64,000 bases of DNA from Flagellimonas abyssi (lineage in GTDB: Bacteria; Bacteroidota; Bacteroidia; Flavobacteriales; Flavobacteriaceae), in assembly GCF_019457905.1 (NCBI RefSeq), contig NZ_JAHZSV010000005.1:62001-126000 (forward strand), given 5' to 3'. Positions 44,550 to 53,569 of this stretch are shown here, in pieces; position 1 is the stretch's first letter; every line of letters begins with the position of its first letter. The position numbers and the translations under genes are program-made. The notes beneath the pieces are model-generated. The model ran no database searches, was not told the DNA's origin, and saw nothing but the letters and a program-made list of their open reading frames with translations.

Positions 44550-45917
44550 CTATTTGATTTTTTCCCATTCGGTAATTCCATTCTGGTCGGCGGTAAATCC
44601 GATAACCTCACCCTCTTGGTTTCTGGAGAATTGAAATTTGGCCTTGGCAGCTTTGGATTCCATTTTATCCATACCCGTCATGGTCAGTACGGTTCCAGTT
44701 CCCTTTGCTCCTGGAAAATCGAGGACCAATACATCATCCACCATAAAGATCTCTATTAATTTAGATGCTCCCTTAAGTTGATACGTTCCAAAGAACTCTT
44801 GGTAAATGTTGTATTGTATTTGATTTTTATCTTGAATGTCCAATGGATTTCCTAAAACCACACTGGCCAAATAGTTGGCAACTTCCTCGGTTCTTTCCAT
44901 GGATTTATTTGCCAAAATACACACAAACAGATTTTCATCTGGGATATATAGCCCATAACTTGTAAATCCATACAGGTTTCCACCGTGCTGTATGGTTTTG
45001 TTCCCTAAAAGATTTTTTATAAAAAATCCATACCCATATCCCGTGCCACTTCCTTGTTTTGTCAGTTTTTCTGTAATCAGATGCTCTACTACAAAATCGG
45101 TTAACATGGATTTATTTTTTAATTCCATGTTCCATTTAAGAAGATCATCAACAGTTGAAACAATGGCGCCCGCTGCATAAGGGACCGACCCAACGATTGC
45201 TGGGGAAGGCATTAAACTGCCTTTATAAGACCTGTAGCCTTTGGCAATTCTTTTTTTCTGCATTTCATCGTTGTACCACAAACTGGAAGATGACATTTCC
45301 AAAGGCTCAAAAATATTTGCCTTCATGTACTCTTTCAGTGAAACGCCCGAAACCTTCTCAATAACAACCCCAAGAAGAGGATAATTGGAATTGCTGTATT
45401 GAAATTTAGTGCCAGGTTCAAATACTAAGGGCTCATTTTTATAGTAATCAATAAGTTGTTTAGGGGTATGTTCTTGAGATAGTAAATACATTTCCTCTTC
45501 ATCAATATCAAAAAATTCTGGAATCCCCGATGTTTGTGATAGTAGATGGTGAATAGTTATCGGATATTCTTTTACTGGGAAGTACTCAACGTATTTTTGA
45601 ATCGGATCTTCCAACGAAACTTTCCCAGACGCTATCAATTGAAGTATTGCGGCGGACGTGAATTGTTTGGTCATGGACCCTATCTGAAAAATCATGTCCG
45701 TTGTTAAAGGCTTTCGTTTTTTTATATCGGAAAGACCGAAGGCCTGTTTGAAGATAACATTGTTATTTTTTGCAATTAGGATGACTGCACCTGGCCCATC
45801 TTCAGGGTATTCCTTTTGTAGAAAGAGCTCAATGGTCTGATTTTGATTGTTCTGAGAGCTTGTGGTGTGGTTTATTATGATGGAGAAGAAAAGAGCAATT
45901 AGAAATCGTAAGTTCAT
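44550..45917 (-). CDS. Exported serine hydrolase (class C beta-lactamase-like)
   Basis: 455 aa. Signal peptide at 1-20. Seen: SxxK motif SMTKQFTSA near 76-84, YSNSNYPLL near 165 with the tyrosine of YxN, and the HGG motif in QHGGNLYGF near 330. The last 90 residues form a separate beta domain. Relatives act as DD-peptidases, esterases or peptidases; sequence does not decide. No neighbouring gene in the same transcript. Confidence 0.85.
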   Translation of the reverse strand: MNLRFLIALFFSIIINHTTSSQNNQNQTIELFLQKEYPEDGPGAVILIAKNNNVIFKQAFGLSDIKKRKPLTTDMIFQIGSMTKQFTSAAILQLIASGKVSLEDPIQKYVEYFPVKEYPITIHHLLSQTSGIPEFFDIDEEEMYLLSQEHTPKQLIDYYKNEPLVFEPGTKFQYSNSNYPLLGVVIEKVSGVSLKEYMKANIFEPLEMSSSSLWYNDEMQKKRIAKGYRSYKGSLMPSPAIVGSVPYAAGAIVSTVDDLLKWNMELKNKSMLTDFVVEHLITEKLTKQGSGTGYGYGFFIKNLLGNKTIQHGGNLYGFTSYGLYIPDENLFVCILANKSMERTEEVANYLASVVLGNPLDIQDKNQIQYNIYQEFFGTYQLKGASKLIEIFMVDDVLVLDFPGAKGTGTVLTMTGMDKMESKAAKAKFQFSRNQEGEVIGFTADQNGITEWEKIK

Positions 45918-46047
45918 GGTTGGTGGTTTTCTTGAACCACGTCAACAACAATGCCAATTGTTTCTTCTAGGCTATAAAACCAAGATATTGTAAGTAAAGT
46001 TTATGGAATGTGTTTATTCTGGGATAAATGTCAATAACCGAAATCTC

Positions 46048-46563
46048 TTAAATCTTCTTCATCTGCTGCTGCATCATCTTGATCTGGTCGGTAAGCATGT
46101 TGTTCTTGTCCAATTTCTTGGCTTCGTTCAACAACTGGGTTGCTTCGCGCTTTCTGCGTTTTTGCATGGCAATACCCGCCAAGCTCAATTTGGCCATGGC
46201 CACATCGTAGTCCATGGTGAGACCAAACTTGAGGGCCTTTTTAAAGTACTTTTCTGCTTGGGTCAGGTTTTTTTGTGAGTAGATAATCCCGTGCAGGTAA
46301 TTGTAATAACCTACTTGTTTTTTGATAAGGGCAGACTCAGGGTTCTTAATTTTATCAAGCCAGTTTTGCACTCCGTCCAAGTCTTGCTTTCTCATCTTAA
46401 GAAAGGCCAAAAGAATAAATTCATTTCTAAAGTAAAGGAAGATGAAAACAAGGGAGAGCAAGATCAATGCAATTCCGTTGCCAATGTTGCCTTCCACAAA
46501 TTGGTAAACGGCATAAGCAATAATGAGAACGGCAATAACAAGCTTAATATTTTTATTGAACAT
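46048..46563 (-). CDS. Membrane protein with tetratricopeptide-like repeats
   Basis: 171 aa. Two membrane segments at about 7-22 and 28-46, then helical repeats resembling TPR, with NYLHGIIYSQKNLTQAEKYFKKALKFGL near 78-105 and KLSLAGIAMQKRRKREATQLLNEAKKLD near 113-140. A conserved Flavobacteriia protein of unknown function, probably a membrane-tethered scaffold. Divergent from rpmH. Confidence 0.7.
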   Translation of the reverse strand: MFNKNIKLVIAVLIIAYAVYQFVEGNIGNGIALILLSLVFIFLYFRNEFILLAFLKMRKQDLDGVQNWLDKIKNPESALIKKQVGYYNYLHGIIYSQKNLTQAEKYFKKALKFGLTMDYDVAMAKLSLAGIAMQKRRKREATQLLNEAKKLDKNNMLTDQIKMMQQQMKKI

Positions 46564-46640
46564 ATCGTCTAGTAATTTTTACCTTTGGTTTAGCGCTGGC
46601 AAAAGTACTAAAAACTTAATTAAATATTTTAAGTTTGGGC

Positions 46641-46670
46641 TTGCCAAAGTAAAAAGTCTTTGTATATTTG
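46641..46670 (+). promoter_or_regulatory. Promoter of rpmH
   Basis: TTG at 46641-46643, a 19-base spacer, then TATATTTG at 46663-46670, a textbook match. The start codon lies 62 bases downstream. Confidence 0.8.
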
Positions 46671-46732
46671 CGCCCAGAATTTTTTAGGGAAGTTTAATTT
46701 CCCATCAACAAAATCCATAAAACAGTTCGGAA

Positions 46733-46891
46733 ATGAAAAGAACGTATCAACCATCCAAAAGGAAGAGAAGAAACAAGCATGGTTTTAGGGAGCGCATGGC
46801 GACTGCCAATGGTAGAAAAGTTCTTGCGAGAAGAAGAGCCAAGGGAAGAAAAAGACTAACTGTTTCCTCTGAGCCAAGACATAAAAAATAA
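46733..46891 (+). CDS. rpmH: 50S ribosomal protein L34
   Basis: 52 aa, very basic, beginning [20 protein letters not shown] and containing [20 protein letters not shown], the universal L34 signature. The tail [12 protein letters not shown] is a little longer than the bacterial norm of 44-47 residues, as common in Bacteroidota. Alone between its own promoter and terminator; the usual rnpA neighbour is not here. Confidence 0.97.
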   Translation: MKRTYQPSKRKRRNKHGFRERMATANGRKVLARRRAKGRKRLTVSSEPRHKK

Positions 46892-46915
46892 TGATAGTAT
46901 CCTATTATTTAAATT

Positions 46916-46950
46916 AAAGGTGTTACTTTTCTAGGTAACACCTTTTTTTT
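46916..46950 (+). terminator. Terminator of rpmH
   Basis: Eleven-base perfect stem (aaaggtgttac 46916-46926 with gtaacaccttt 46935-46945), eight-base loop, and eight T. Begins 24 bases after the stop and separates rpmH from carB. Confidence 0.92.
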
Positions 46951-46986
46951 GACATATAAGCAAATAACGAGAAACCCCTAAAGAAA

Positions 46987-49839
46987 ATGCCAAAAAGAAA
47001 AGATTTAAATTCCATTTTGATTATTGGTTCTGGCCCAATCATTATCGGTCAGGCATGTGAGTTCGATTATTCTGGTTCCCAAGCACTTCGCTCTCTTCGG
47101 GAAGATGGTATCGAAACCATTTTGATAAACAGTAATCCCGCCACCATTATGACCGATCCGGCCATGGCGGACCACGTTTATCTAAAACCATTGACTACCA
47201 AATCAATCATAGAAATACTTCAAAAACACCCAAATATTGATGCTGTATTGCCAACTATGGGAGGACAAACGGCATTGAACCTTTGTATAGAAGCCGACGA
47301 AAAAGGTATCTGGGAAGACTTTGGAGTGGAGATCATAGGCGTAGATATCGATGCCATCAACATTACCGAAGATCGTGAGAAATTTAGGGAACTCATGCTT
47401 AAAATTGGAATCGGAATGCCACCTCAAGCTTCCGCTACCTCATTCTTAAAAGGAAAGGAAATTGCCCAGGAATTTGGTTTTCCCTTGGTGATTAGAGCTT
47501 CGTTTACCCTTGGTGGTGCTGGAGCTGGTATCGTTTACGATCCAGAGCATTTTGATGATATGTTGAGCCATGGTTTGGAAGTGTCGCCAATCCACGAAGT
47601 AATGATAGATAAGGCCTTGATGGGCTGGAAAGAATATGAGTTGGAGCTGTTGCGTGATAAAAACGACAACGTAGTAATCATCTGTACCATTGAAAATATG
47701 GACCCAATGGGTATCCATACAGGGGATTCGATTACTGTTGCACCAGCTATGACACTATCGGACAGTACTTTCCAGCGTATGAGGGACATGGCCATTCACA
47801 TGATGCGCAGTATAGGGGACTTCGCAGGTGGATGTAACGTTCAGTTTGCCGTTAGCCCAGATGAAAAAGAGGATATCATAGCCATCGAGATCAACCCAAG
47901 GGTTTCCCGTTCGTCTGCACTGGCGTCCAAAGCCACTGGATACCCGATTGCAAAAATTGCCGCTAAACTGGCCATCGGTTATACCTTGGACGAGTTGGAC
48001 AACCAGATTACCAAATCCACATCTGCTTTGTTCGAGCCGACTTTGGACTACGTAATCGTAAAAATACCACGCTGGAACTTCGATAAATTTGAAGGTTCCG
48101 ACAGAACTCTTGGTCTACAGATGAAATCCGTAGGAGAGGTAATGGGTATTGGACGGTCGTTCCAAGAAGCCTTGCACAAGGCCACGCAATCCCTCGAGAT
48201 CAAGCGAAATGGATTAGGTGCCGATGGAAAAGGGTACAAGGATTATGAGACCATTATCGAAAAATTGAGGGTGCCAAGTTGGGATAGGGTTTTTGTCATC
48301 TACGATGCCATTCAACTTGGGATTCCATTAAAGCGCATTCACGAAATCACGAAAATAGATATGTGGTTCCTTAAACAATATGAGGAATTGCACTACTTGG
48401 AACAGGAAATATCAAAATACACCATAGAAAGTTTGCCGAAGGCCTTGCTTTTGGAAGCCAAACAAAAAGGTTTTGCGGACAGACAGATTGCTCACATGTT
48501 GGATTGTTGGGAGAGCGAAGTGCATACCAAACGTATGGATTTGAACATCAACCGTGTGTACAAACTGGTCGATACCTGTGCCGCGGAGTTCAAGGCAGTT
48601 ACCCCTTACTATTATTCAACGTTTGAAGAAGAGATAGAGACACCAACTGGTGAGCGCTACGTGGCCAACGATAGTGTGGTGACCGACAAGAAGAAAGTTG
48701 TTGTACTTGGATCGGGTCCAAACCGTATCGGGCAGGGAATCGAGTTCGACTACTGTTGTGTTCACGGGGTTTTGGCCGCGGCTGAATGTGGTTACGAGAC
48801 CATCATGATCAACTGTAACCCGGAAACCGTTTCCACGGACTTTGATACGGCTGACAAACTTTACTTTGAACCTGTATTCTGGGAACATATTTACGATATC
48901 ATCCTTCACGAAAAGCCAGAAGGTGTAATTGTTCAGTTGGGAGGGCAAACCGCATTGAAATTGGCCGAAAAACTGGATAAATACGGAATCAACATTATCG
49001 GAACCAGTTTCCAATCGTTGGATTTGGCAGAGGATAGGGGTAGTTTCTCCACTTTGTTAAAGAACAATGATATTCCTTACCCAAGATTTGGAGTCGCGGA
49101 AACAGCGGACGAAGCCTTGGATTTGGCTGATGAGCTAAAGTTTCCGTTGTTGGTGAGACCATCCTACGTTTTGGGAGGTCAGGGTATGAAAATTGTGATC
49201 AACAAAGAGGAGTTGGAAGCCCATGTTGTGGATTTGTTGCGCAAAATACCGAACAATAAGTTGCTGTTGGACCATTATTTGGACGGAGCTATCGAAGCAG
49301 AGGCCGATGCCATTTGCGATGGGGAAGATGTTTATATCATCGGGATTATGGAACACATCGAGCCTTGTGGAATCCACTCGGGAGACTCCAACGCCACATT
49401 GCCACCATTTAACTTGGGTGAATTTGTGTTGCAACAGATAAAGGACCATACCAAAAAGATTGCCTTGGCGCTTAATACGGTGGGCTTGATCAACATTCAG
49501 TTTGCGGTTAAAGATGATATCGTATACATCATCGAGGCCAACCCAAGGGCATCGCGTACGGTTCCTTTTATAGCGAAGGCATACAAAGAGCCTTACGTAA
49601 ATTATGCGACCAAAGTAATGTTGGGCGAGAAAAAGGTCAGGGATTTTGACTTTAAACCCCATTTGGATGGATATGCCATCAAACAGCCCGTGTTCTCCTT
49701 CAATAAATTCCCTAATGTGAACAAAAACTTGGGGCCTGAAATGAAGAGTACCGGAGAGAGTATTCTGTTTATCGACAGCCTAAAAGACGATGAGTTCTAT
49801 AACTTGTATGCAAGAAGAAAAATGTACTTGAGCAAGTAA
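46987..49839 (+). CDS. carB: Carbamoyl-phosphate synthase large subunit, without MGS domain
   Basis: 950 aa. It makes carbamoyl phosphate from ammonia, bicarbonate and two ATP for arginine and pyrimidine synthesis. Two homologous ATP-grasp halves are seen, each with an IGSGPxxIGQ loop (near 12-21 and 576-585) and an ATP-grasp core: ASFTLGGAGAGIV near 171-183 and SYVLGGQGM near 726-734. The protein ends near where the allosteric MGS-like domain would begin (E. coli CarB is 1073 aa), so UMP/ornithine control by that domain is absent. carA is not in the window. Confidence 0.94.
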   Translation: MPKRKDLNSILIIGSGPIIIGQACEFDYSGSQALRSLREDGIETILINSNPATIMTDPAMADHVYLKPLTTKSIIEILQKHPNIDAVLPTMGGQTALNLCIEADEKGIWEDFGVEIIGVDIDAINITEDREKFRELMLKIGIGMPPQASATSFLKGKEIAQEFGFPLVIRASFTLGGAGAGIVYDPEHFDDMLSHGLEVSPIHEVMIDKALMGWKEYELELLRDKNDNVVIICTIENMDPMGIHTGDSITVAPAMTLSDSTFQRMRDMAIHMMRSIGDFAGGCNVQFAVSPDEKEDIIAIEINPRVSRSSALASKATGYPIAKIAAKLAIGYTLDELDNQITKSTSALFEPTLDYVIVKIPRWNFDKFEGSDRTLGLQMKSVGEVMGIGRSFQEALHKATQSLEIKRNGLGADGKGYKDYETIIEKLRVPSWDRVFVIYDAIQLGIPLKRIHEITKIDMWFLKQYEELHYLEQEISKYTIESLPKALLLEAKQKGFADRQIAHMLDCWESEVHTKRMDLNINRVYKLVDTCAAEFKAVTPYYYSTFEEEIETPTGERYVANDSVVTDKKKVVVLGSGPNRIGQGIEFDYCCVHGVLAAAECGYETIMINCNPETVSTDFDTADKLYFEPVFWEHIYDIILHEKPEGVIVQLGGQTALKLAEKLDKYGINIIGTSFQSLDLAEDRGSFSTLLKNNDIPYPRFGVAETADEALDLADELKFPLLVRPSYVLGGQGMKIVINKEELEAHVVDLLRKIPNNKLLLDHYLDGAIEAEADAICDGEDVYIIGIMEHIEPCGIHSGDSNATLPPFNLGEFVLQQIKDHTKKIALALNTVGLINIQFAVKDDIVYIIEANPRASRTVPFIAKAYKEPYVNYATKVMLGEKKVRDFDFKPHLDGYAIKQPVFSFNKFPNVNKNLGPEMKSTGESILFIDSLKDDEFYNLYARRKMYLSK

Positions 49840-49880
49840 TAGACTATATCAAACACATTACAAGCCTTTAAAGCGGTTTC

Positions 49881-50468
49881 CTAATCAATAAGTTCAAAAG
49901 ATTCGGCAATCGTTTTAAAGGTTTTTTTATGCTCCTCTTTTCTGTTTTTAAGGGTCCAGGCCATTATCATATAAACCTTTTCACCACCATCAACAAAGGT
50001 TAGAAAATAGAAAATTTCATCGTCCACACCATTTACTTTGGCCTCGAGTTCCAAAAATTCTGCATCTAGCCCATTTATTTTAAAGGGTTTTGAATTGAAT
50101 TTATTAATGATTTTCGTTGTTCTGGAAAGTATTTGAATACGGGCATCCCTATAGTTTTGTAATACGGAGAGCTCATCGTCATATTGCTCCAAATCACGGT
50201 ATACCTGTTCAAAACCTAATTTAGGCTCATCAATTATAAGCAGGTAAGCCTCATGGCGCAAGCTTTGATATTGCAAAGATGCCTCCTCGTTCAAACCAGT
50301 AGTGCCATTCATAAAACGAGGAATTTCTATTTGATACTCGTTATTGACCCCAATGATATTGAAATTTTCATCTTTTGGTTCGGAATCGTTTTCTTTTGCC
50401 TTGAAGTTTTTGCATGCTGAACAGAAAAGCATCGACAAAACAAATATAGAAGCAAATTTGGTTCTCAT
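49881..50468 (-). CDS. Lipoprotein of unknown function
   Basis: 195 aa with lipoprotein signal MRTKFASIFVLSMLFCSAC. No family recognised. The mature protein has an alpha/beta pattern with YLLIIDEPKLGFEQVYRDLEQYDDELS near 74-101 and a C-terminal MIMAWTLKNRKEEHKKTFKTIAESFELID segment that looks like the strand-helix end of lipid-binding or PsbP/DUF1795-type proteins. Single gene, convergent with carB. Confidence 0.6.
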   Translation of the reverse strand: MRTKFASIFVLSMLFCSACKNFKAKENDSEPKDENFNIIGVNNEYQIEIPRFMNGTTGLNEEASLQYQSLRHEAYLLIIDEPKLGFEQVYRDLEQYDDELSVLQNYRDARIQILSRTTKIINKFNSKPFKINGLDAEFLELEAKVNGVDDEIFYFLTFVDGGEKVYMIMAWTLKNRKEEHKKTFKTIAESFELID

Positions 50469-50583
50469 ATAATAGTTTTAGAGGTATTTAGGACACACTA
50501 ATATAGAATATATTTGTTTGATATGTGGTAAACAAACAGAGGCCCACAATGGGGCCTCCTCAAGATTATTTGCCGAAAAACAC

Positions 50584-51024
50584 CTATTTCTGTATAGGTT
50601 TATGGGTGCTTATCGCAATACGGTTCCACGCATTTATGGTAACAATGGCCATTATAATTTGTGAAATGTAATTTTCATTGAACAGCTTGGTAGCTTTTTG
50701 GTAAGTTTCGGTACTGAGCCCATTTTTATGCACCAAAGTAATTTCTTCTGTAGCCTTCAAGATAACCTTCTCTTCTTCAGAAAATAGGTCGGTTTCCCAC
50801 CATGCATCCAACAAAAATATCCGTGTAGGGTCTTCGCCCAACGTTAGGGCATCTTTAGTATGCATGTTCAGGCAAAAGGAGCAACCGTTGATTTGCGAAG
50901 CCCTAATTTTTATCAATTCATAATGAATTTTGTCGAGTGGGCTCTGTTGCAGATATTTTTCCAGGCCAAACATGGCTTTAAAGGCTAAAGGTTCCACCGC
51001 ATCAATTTGAATTCTTTTTTCCAT
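50584..51024 (-). CDS. Carboxymuconolactone decarboxylase/AhpD-like protein
   Basis: 146 aa. The CxxC active site GCSFCLNMH near 51-59, with the preceding ASQIN, is that of AhpD-type alkylhydroperoxidases. Probably a peroxidase or thiol oxidoreductase. The Crp/Fnr gene upstream in the same direction ends 65 bases before it, an often seen pairing. Cytoplasmic. Confidence 0.85.
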   Translation of the reverse strand: MEKRIQIDAVEPLAFKAMFGLEKYLQQSPLDKIHYELIKIRASQINGCSFCLNMHTKDALTLGEDPTRIFLLDAWWETDLFSEEEKVILKATEEITLVHKNGLSTETYQKATKLFNENYISQIIMAIVTINAWNRIAISTHKPIQK

Positions 51025-51089
51025 AATAATATCTTTTAGATTGATGATGCTAAGGTATTCCAGTTGGAAGGCAGAAAACTTAAACGGGA

Positions 51090-51674
51090 TTAAGAACGGT
51101 TCTTGGCCCGTATTTCGCTCACATATTCAGGGGTCAAACCTAAAAAAGAAGCGATAAGATATTGTGGTACACGTTGAGCAAATTCTGGAAAATGCTCTGT
51201 AAAATGAAGATATATTTCCTCCTTGGACAAATCATAGAGGTATTTTACCTTGATCAAGGATGCCCCATAAGCAATTTGATAAATGGTCCTAAAATAACGC
51301 TCTAGCAATGGAAACTCCTCGAGCAAGAGCTCTTGTTGTTCATTAGAAATGGATAAAACCTGACTTTTTTCCACGGCTTGTATGTTGAAATCCGTACTGC
51401 TGCGGTTTTGGAAAGCCAAAAAATCGGTCAGCCACCAACCCTCCAAAGCGAACTGTACAGTCCTTTCAGTACCTTTTTCTGAGGTAAAATACATATGGAG
51501 ACATCCCTTTACCACAAAATAATTGTAGTTGCATAGATTTCCAGCCTGCATCACCATTTCTTTTTTGTCCAATTTTAAAGTTTCAAAATAGGAAAGCATT
51601 TTTGGAAAATCGAAATCCTCGAAAGAAACATATTTTTTTAGATGGTGGTAAAAAGGGTGTTCGGTAGCTTTCAA
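51090..51674 (-). CDS. Crp/Fnr-family transcriptional regulator with TTG start
   Basis: 194 aa. N-terminal cyclic-nucleotide-type beta barrel with KKEMVMQAGNLCNYNYFVVKGCL near 36-58 and a short C-terminal helix-turn-helix, VPQYLIASFLGLTPEYVSEIRAK near 169-191. The start codon is TTG at 51674; no ATG precedes the sensor domain. The AhpD-like gene lies downstream. Divergent from the RND operon, which it might also influence. Ligand unknown. Confidence 0.83.
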   Translation of the reverse strand: MKATEHPFYHHLKKYVSFEDFDFPKMLSYFETLKLDKKEMVMQAGNLCNYNYFVVKGCLHMYFTSEKGTERTVQFALEGWWLTDFLAFQNRSSTDFNIQAVEKSQVLSISNEQQELLLEEFPLLERYFRTIYQIAYGASLIKVKYLYDLSKEEIYLHFTEHFPEFAQRVPQYLIASFLGLTPEYVSEIRAKNRS

Positions 51675-51879
51675 AATGGAATGGTAACTTTTAGATGTAA
51701 ATTAATGGAAAAGATTCAATCCGAGTAATTTTTTATTCAAACCATCAAGGATAAAGTTGTATTTATGAGGAAATTTAAAAACACAATTTGTCTGATTCTA
51801 ATTTTTTGCCATCGTTTACAAAATTTTCATCAAGAAAAATAGCCCGCTAATCGATTTTAACCATAATTAACAACTACTA

Positions 51880-51911
51880 TTTGCTCGAGAAGTCTGGGTA
51901 ACATAGCTTTG
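51880..51911 (+). promoter_or_regulatory. Promoter before the RND efflux operon
   Basis: TTTG at 51880-51883, a 20-base spacer, then TAGCTTTG at 51904-51911, full consensus. ATG is 10 bases further at 51921, so the transcript would have almost no leader. Confidence 0.65.
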
Positions 51912-51920
51912 TTCCCCGAA

Positions 51921-52322
51921 ATGAAAAAGGCATTCGCAAAATATTTGTTTCCACTCTTTCTCCTATTGTTAGGGGGATTCATAAACTTATATGCTGATTC
52001 GCAACAATCTTCAGTTGCGGACAATGTCTGCTATCTTCAAAACTTAGAGAATCACCATTCCTCAGCTACCTATAATCTATTGCAGCTAGGGCACGAAAAA
52101 AGACACTGTGCTGAAATAGATATAGAAGAAAAGGATGAACGTGAGGAAGAAGTAGCATCACATAGTTTTTCTTTTGAGTATGGCAGTATTTTTACTGCCA
52201 ATTTATTTTGCGCCTCTTGGGGGCAATTGTTTTTGGAATCTAACACCAATTTTGGGCTGGAACATCCCAAATCCTCTTCTCCCATAAAGAAGCATGTTAG
52301 ATTTCAGGTTTTCCGAATTTAG
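51921..52322 (+). CDS. Small exported protein ahead of the RND operon, unrecognised
   Basis: 133 aa from the ATG at 51921 (an ATG at 51909 lies inside the promoter). Signal peptide or anchor KKAFAKYLFPLFLLLLGGFINLYA, then a short soluble part with HEKRHCAEIDIEEKDERE near 58-75 and cysteines spaced through it. No family recognised. The His/Cys/acidic mix could bind metal, but no motif proves it. It is 144 bases before the periplasmic adaptor gene and probably on the same transcript, so a sensor or accessory of the pump is possible. Confidence 0.6.
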   Translation: MKKAFAKYLFPLFLLLLGGFINLYADSQQSSVADNVCYLQNLENHHSSATYNLLQLGHEKRHCAEIDIEEKDEREEEVASHSFSFEYGSIFTANLFCASWGQLFLESNTNFGLEHPKSSSPIKKHVRFQVFRI

Positions 52323-52466
52323 AATTATCATTTAAGCAAAGCCGAACCTGTGCTTTGTTGAATCCACAAACCTTTGGGTAACAATCAATAACCAAGGGCA
52401 GGTCCCTTTATATGGATTCGGACTTCCCTTGACCATTTTCTAAATATTTTTTAAACCAGTAAAACT

Positions 52467-53549
52467 ATGAGGAGATTTTCCATCTTCATCGGCTTGCTAG
52501 TAGCGATGTGCTATGTGAGCTGCGAATCCAAAAAGCACGAGAACAAAGAAGAAACCAAATATTTGGTTTCAAGTCCAATACAGTTGGATACTTCTATAAC
52601 CAAGGACTATGTTTGCCAAATTCATTCCGTTCGGCATATCGAATTAAGGGCCTTGGAAAAGGGTTATCTACAGGACATTTATGTAGATGAAGGGCAATTC
52701 GTAAAAAAGGGACAGCGTATGTTCCATATCATGCCCAATGTGTACCAAGCCGACCTACAAAAAGCCAAAGCAGAGGCAGAGGTTGCCGAAATAGAATACC
52801 AAAACACCAAATTATTGGCAGATGGTGAAGTAGTATCCGCCAATGAGCTGGCCATGGCGAAGGCTGAGTATGATAGGGCCAAAGCGGAAGTAGCATTGGC
52901 TGAGACCCACTTGGGTTTTACCAATATCAATGCTCCGTTCGATGGTATAATGGATCATCTTGAAGTTAGGGAAGGTAGCTTGTTGGACGAAGGAGAGCTG
53001 CTGACCAGACTCTCTGATAATTCACAAATGTGGGTCTATTTCAATGTGCCCGAAGCAGAATATCTGGATTATATTATTAGTGCCAAAAAGAACGAGAAAC
53101 AACAGGTGGAACTTTTAATGGCCAACAATAAAAAGTTCAATCAACCCGGGGTGGTCGAGACCATTGAGGGAGAGTTTAACCACGAAACGGGGAACATTGC
53201 CTTTAGAGCCACATTCCCAAATCCTGATGGCATTCTTAGGCATGGTGAAACAGGAAGTATTTTAATGCGCGTTCCCTTGGACGGAGCAATGCTCATACCG
53301 CAAAAGGCAACATTTGAAGTATTGGACAAAAAATTTGTTTTTGTAATCGATGAGAACGACAAGGTACAGCAAAGGGAAATTACAGTTGGCGCAGAGTTAC
53401 AGCACCTATTCGTGGTTGAAAAAGGCCTTTCTTTAAAGGATAAGGTACTTTTGGAAGGCATCCGGATGGTAAGGAACGGGGAAAAGATTCATTATCAATT
53501 TGAAAAACCCGAATCCGTGTTGTCGCACCTTGAGTTATATTCTGAGTAA
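52467..53549 (+). CDS. RND efflux periplasmic adaptor (MFP) lipoprotein
   Basis: 360 aa. Lipoprotein signal ending CYVSC (Cys19). It links the inner-membrane pump to the outer-membrane channel. Seen: biotinyl-lipoyl halves around a coiled-coil hairpin (ALEKGYLQDIYVDEGQFVKKGQ near 56-77, then ADLQKAKAEAEVAEIEYQNTK near 94-114) and beta-barrel domain after 170. Tripartite operon adaptor-pump-channel follows with spacings of 20 bases and a 11-base overlap. Confidence 0.9.
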   Translation: MRRFSIFIGLLVAMCYVSCESKKHENKEETKYLVSSPIQLDTSITKDYVCQIHSVRHIELRALEKGYLQDIYVDEGQFVKKGQRMFHIMPNVYQADLQKAKAEAEVAEIEYQNTKLLADGEVVSANELAMAKAEYDRAKAEVALAETHLGFTNINAPFDGIMDHLEVREGSLLDEGELLTRLSDNSQMWVYFNVPEAEYLDYIISAKKNEKQQVELLMANNKKFNQPGVVETIEGEFNHETGNIAFRATFPNPDGILRHGETGSILMRVPLDGAMLIPQKATFEVLDKKFVFVIDENDKVQQREITVGAELQHLFVVEKGLSLKDKVLLEGIRMVRNGEKIHYQFEKPESVLSHLELYSE

Positions 53550-53569
53550 CAATCCCATAATCTTTTACA

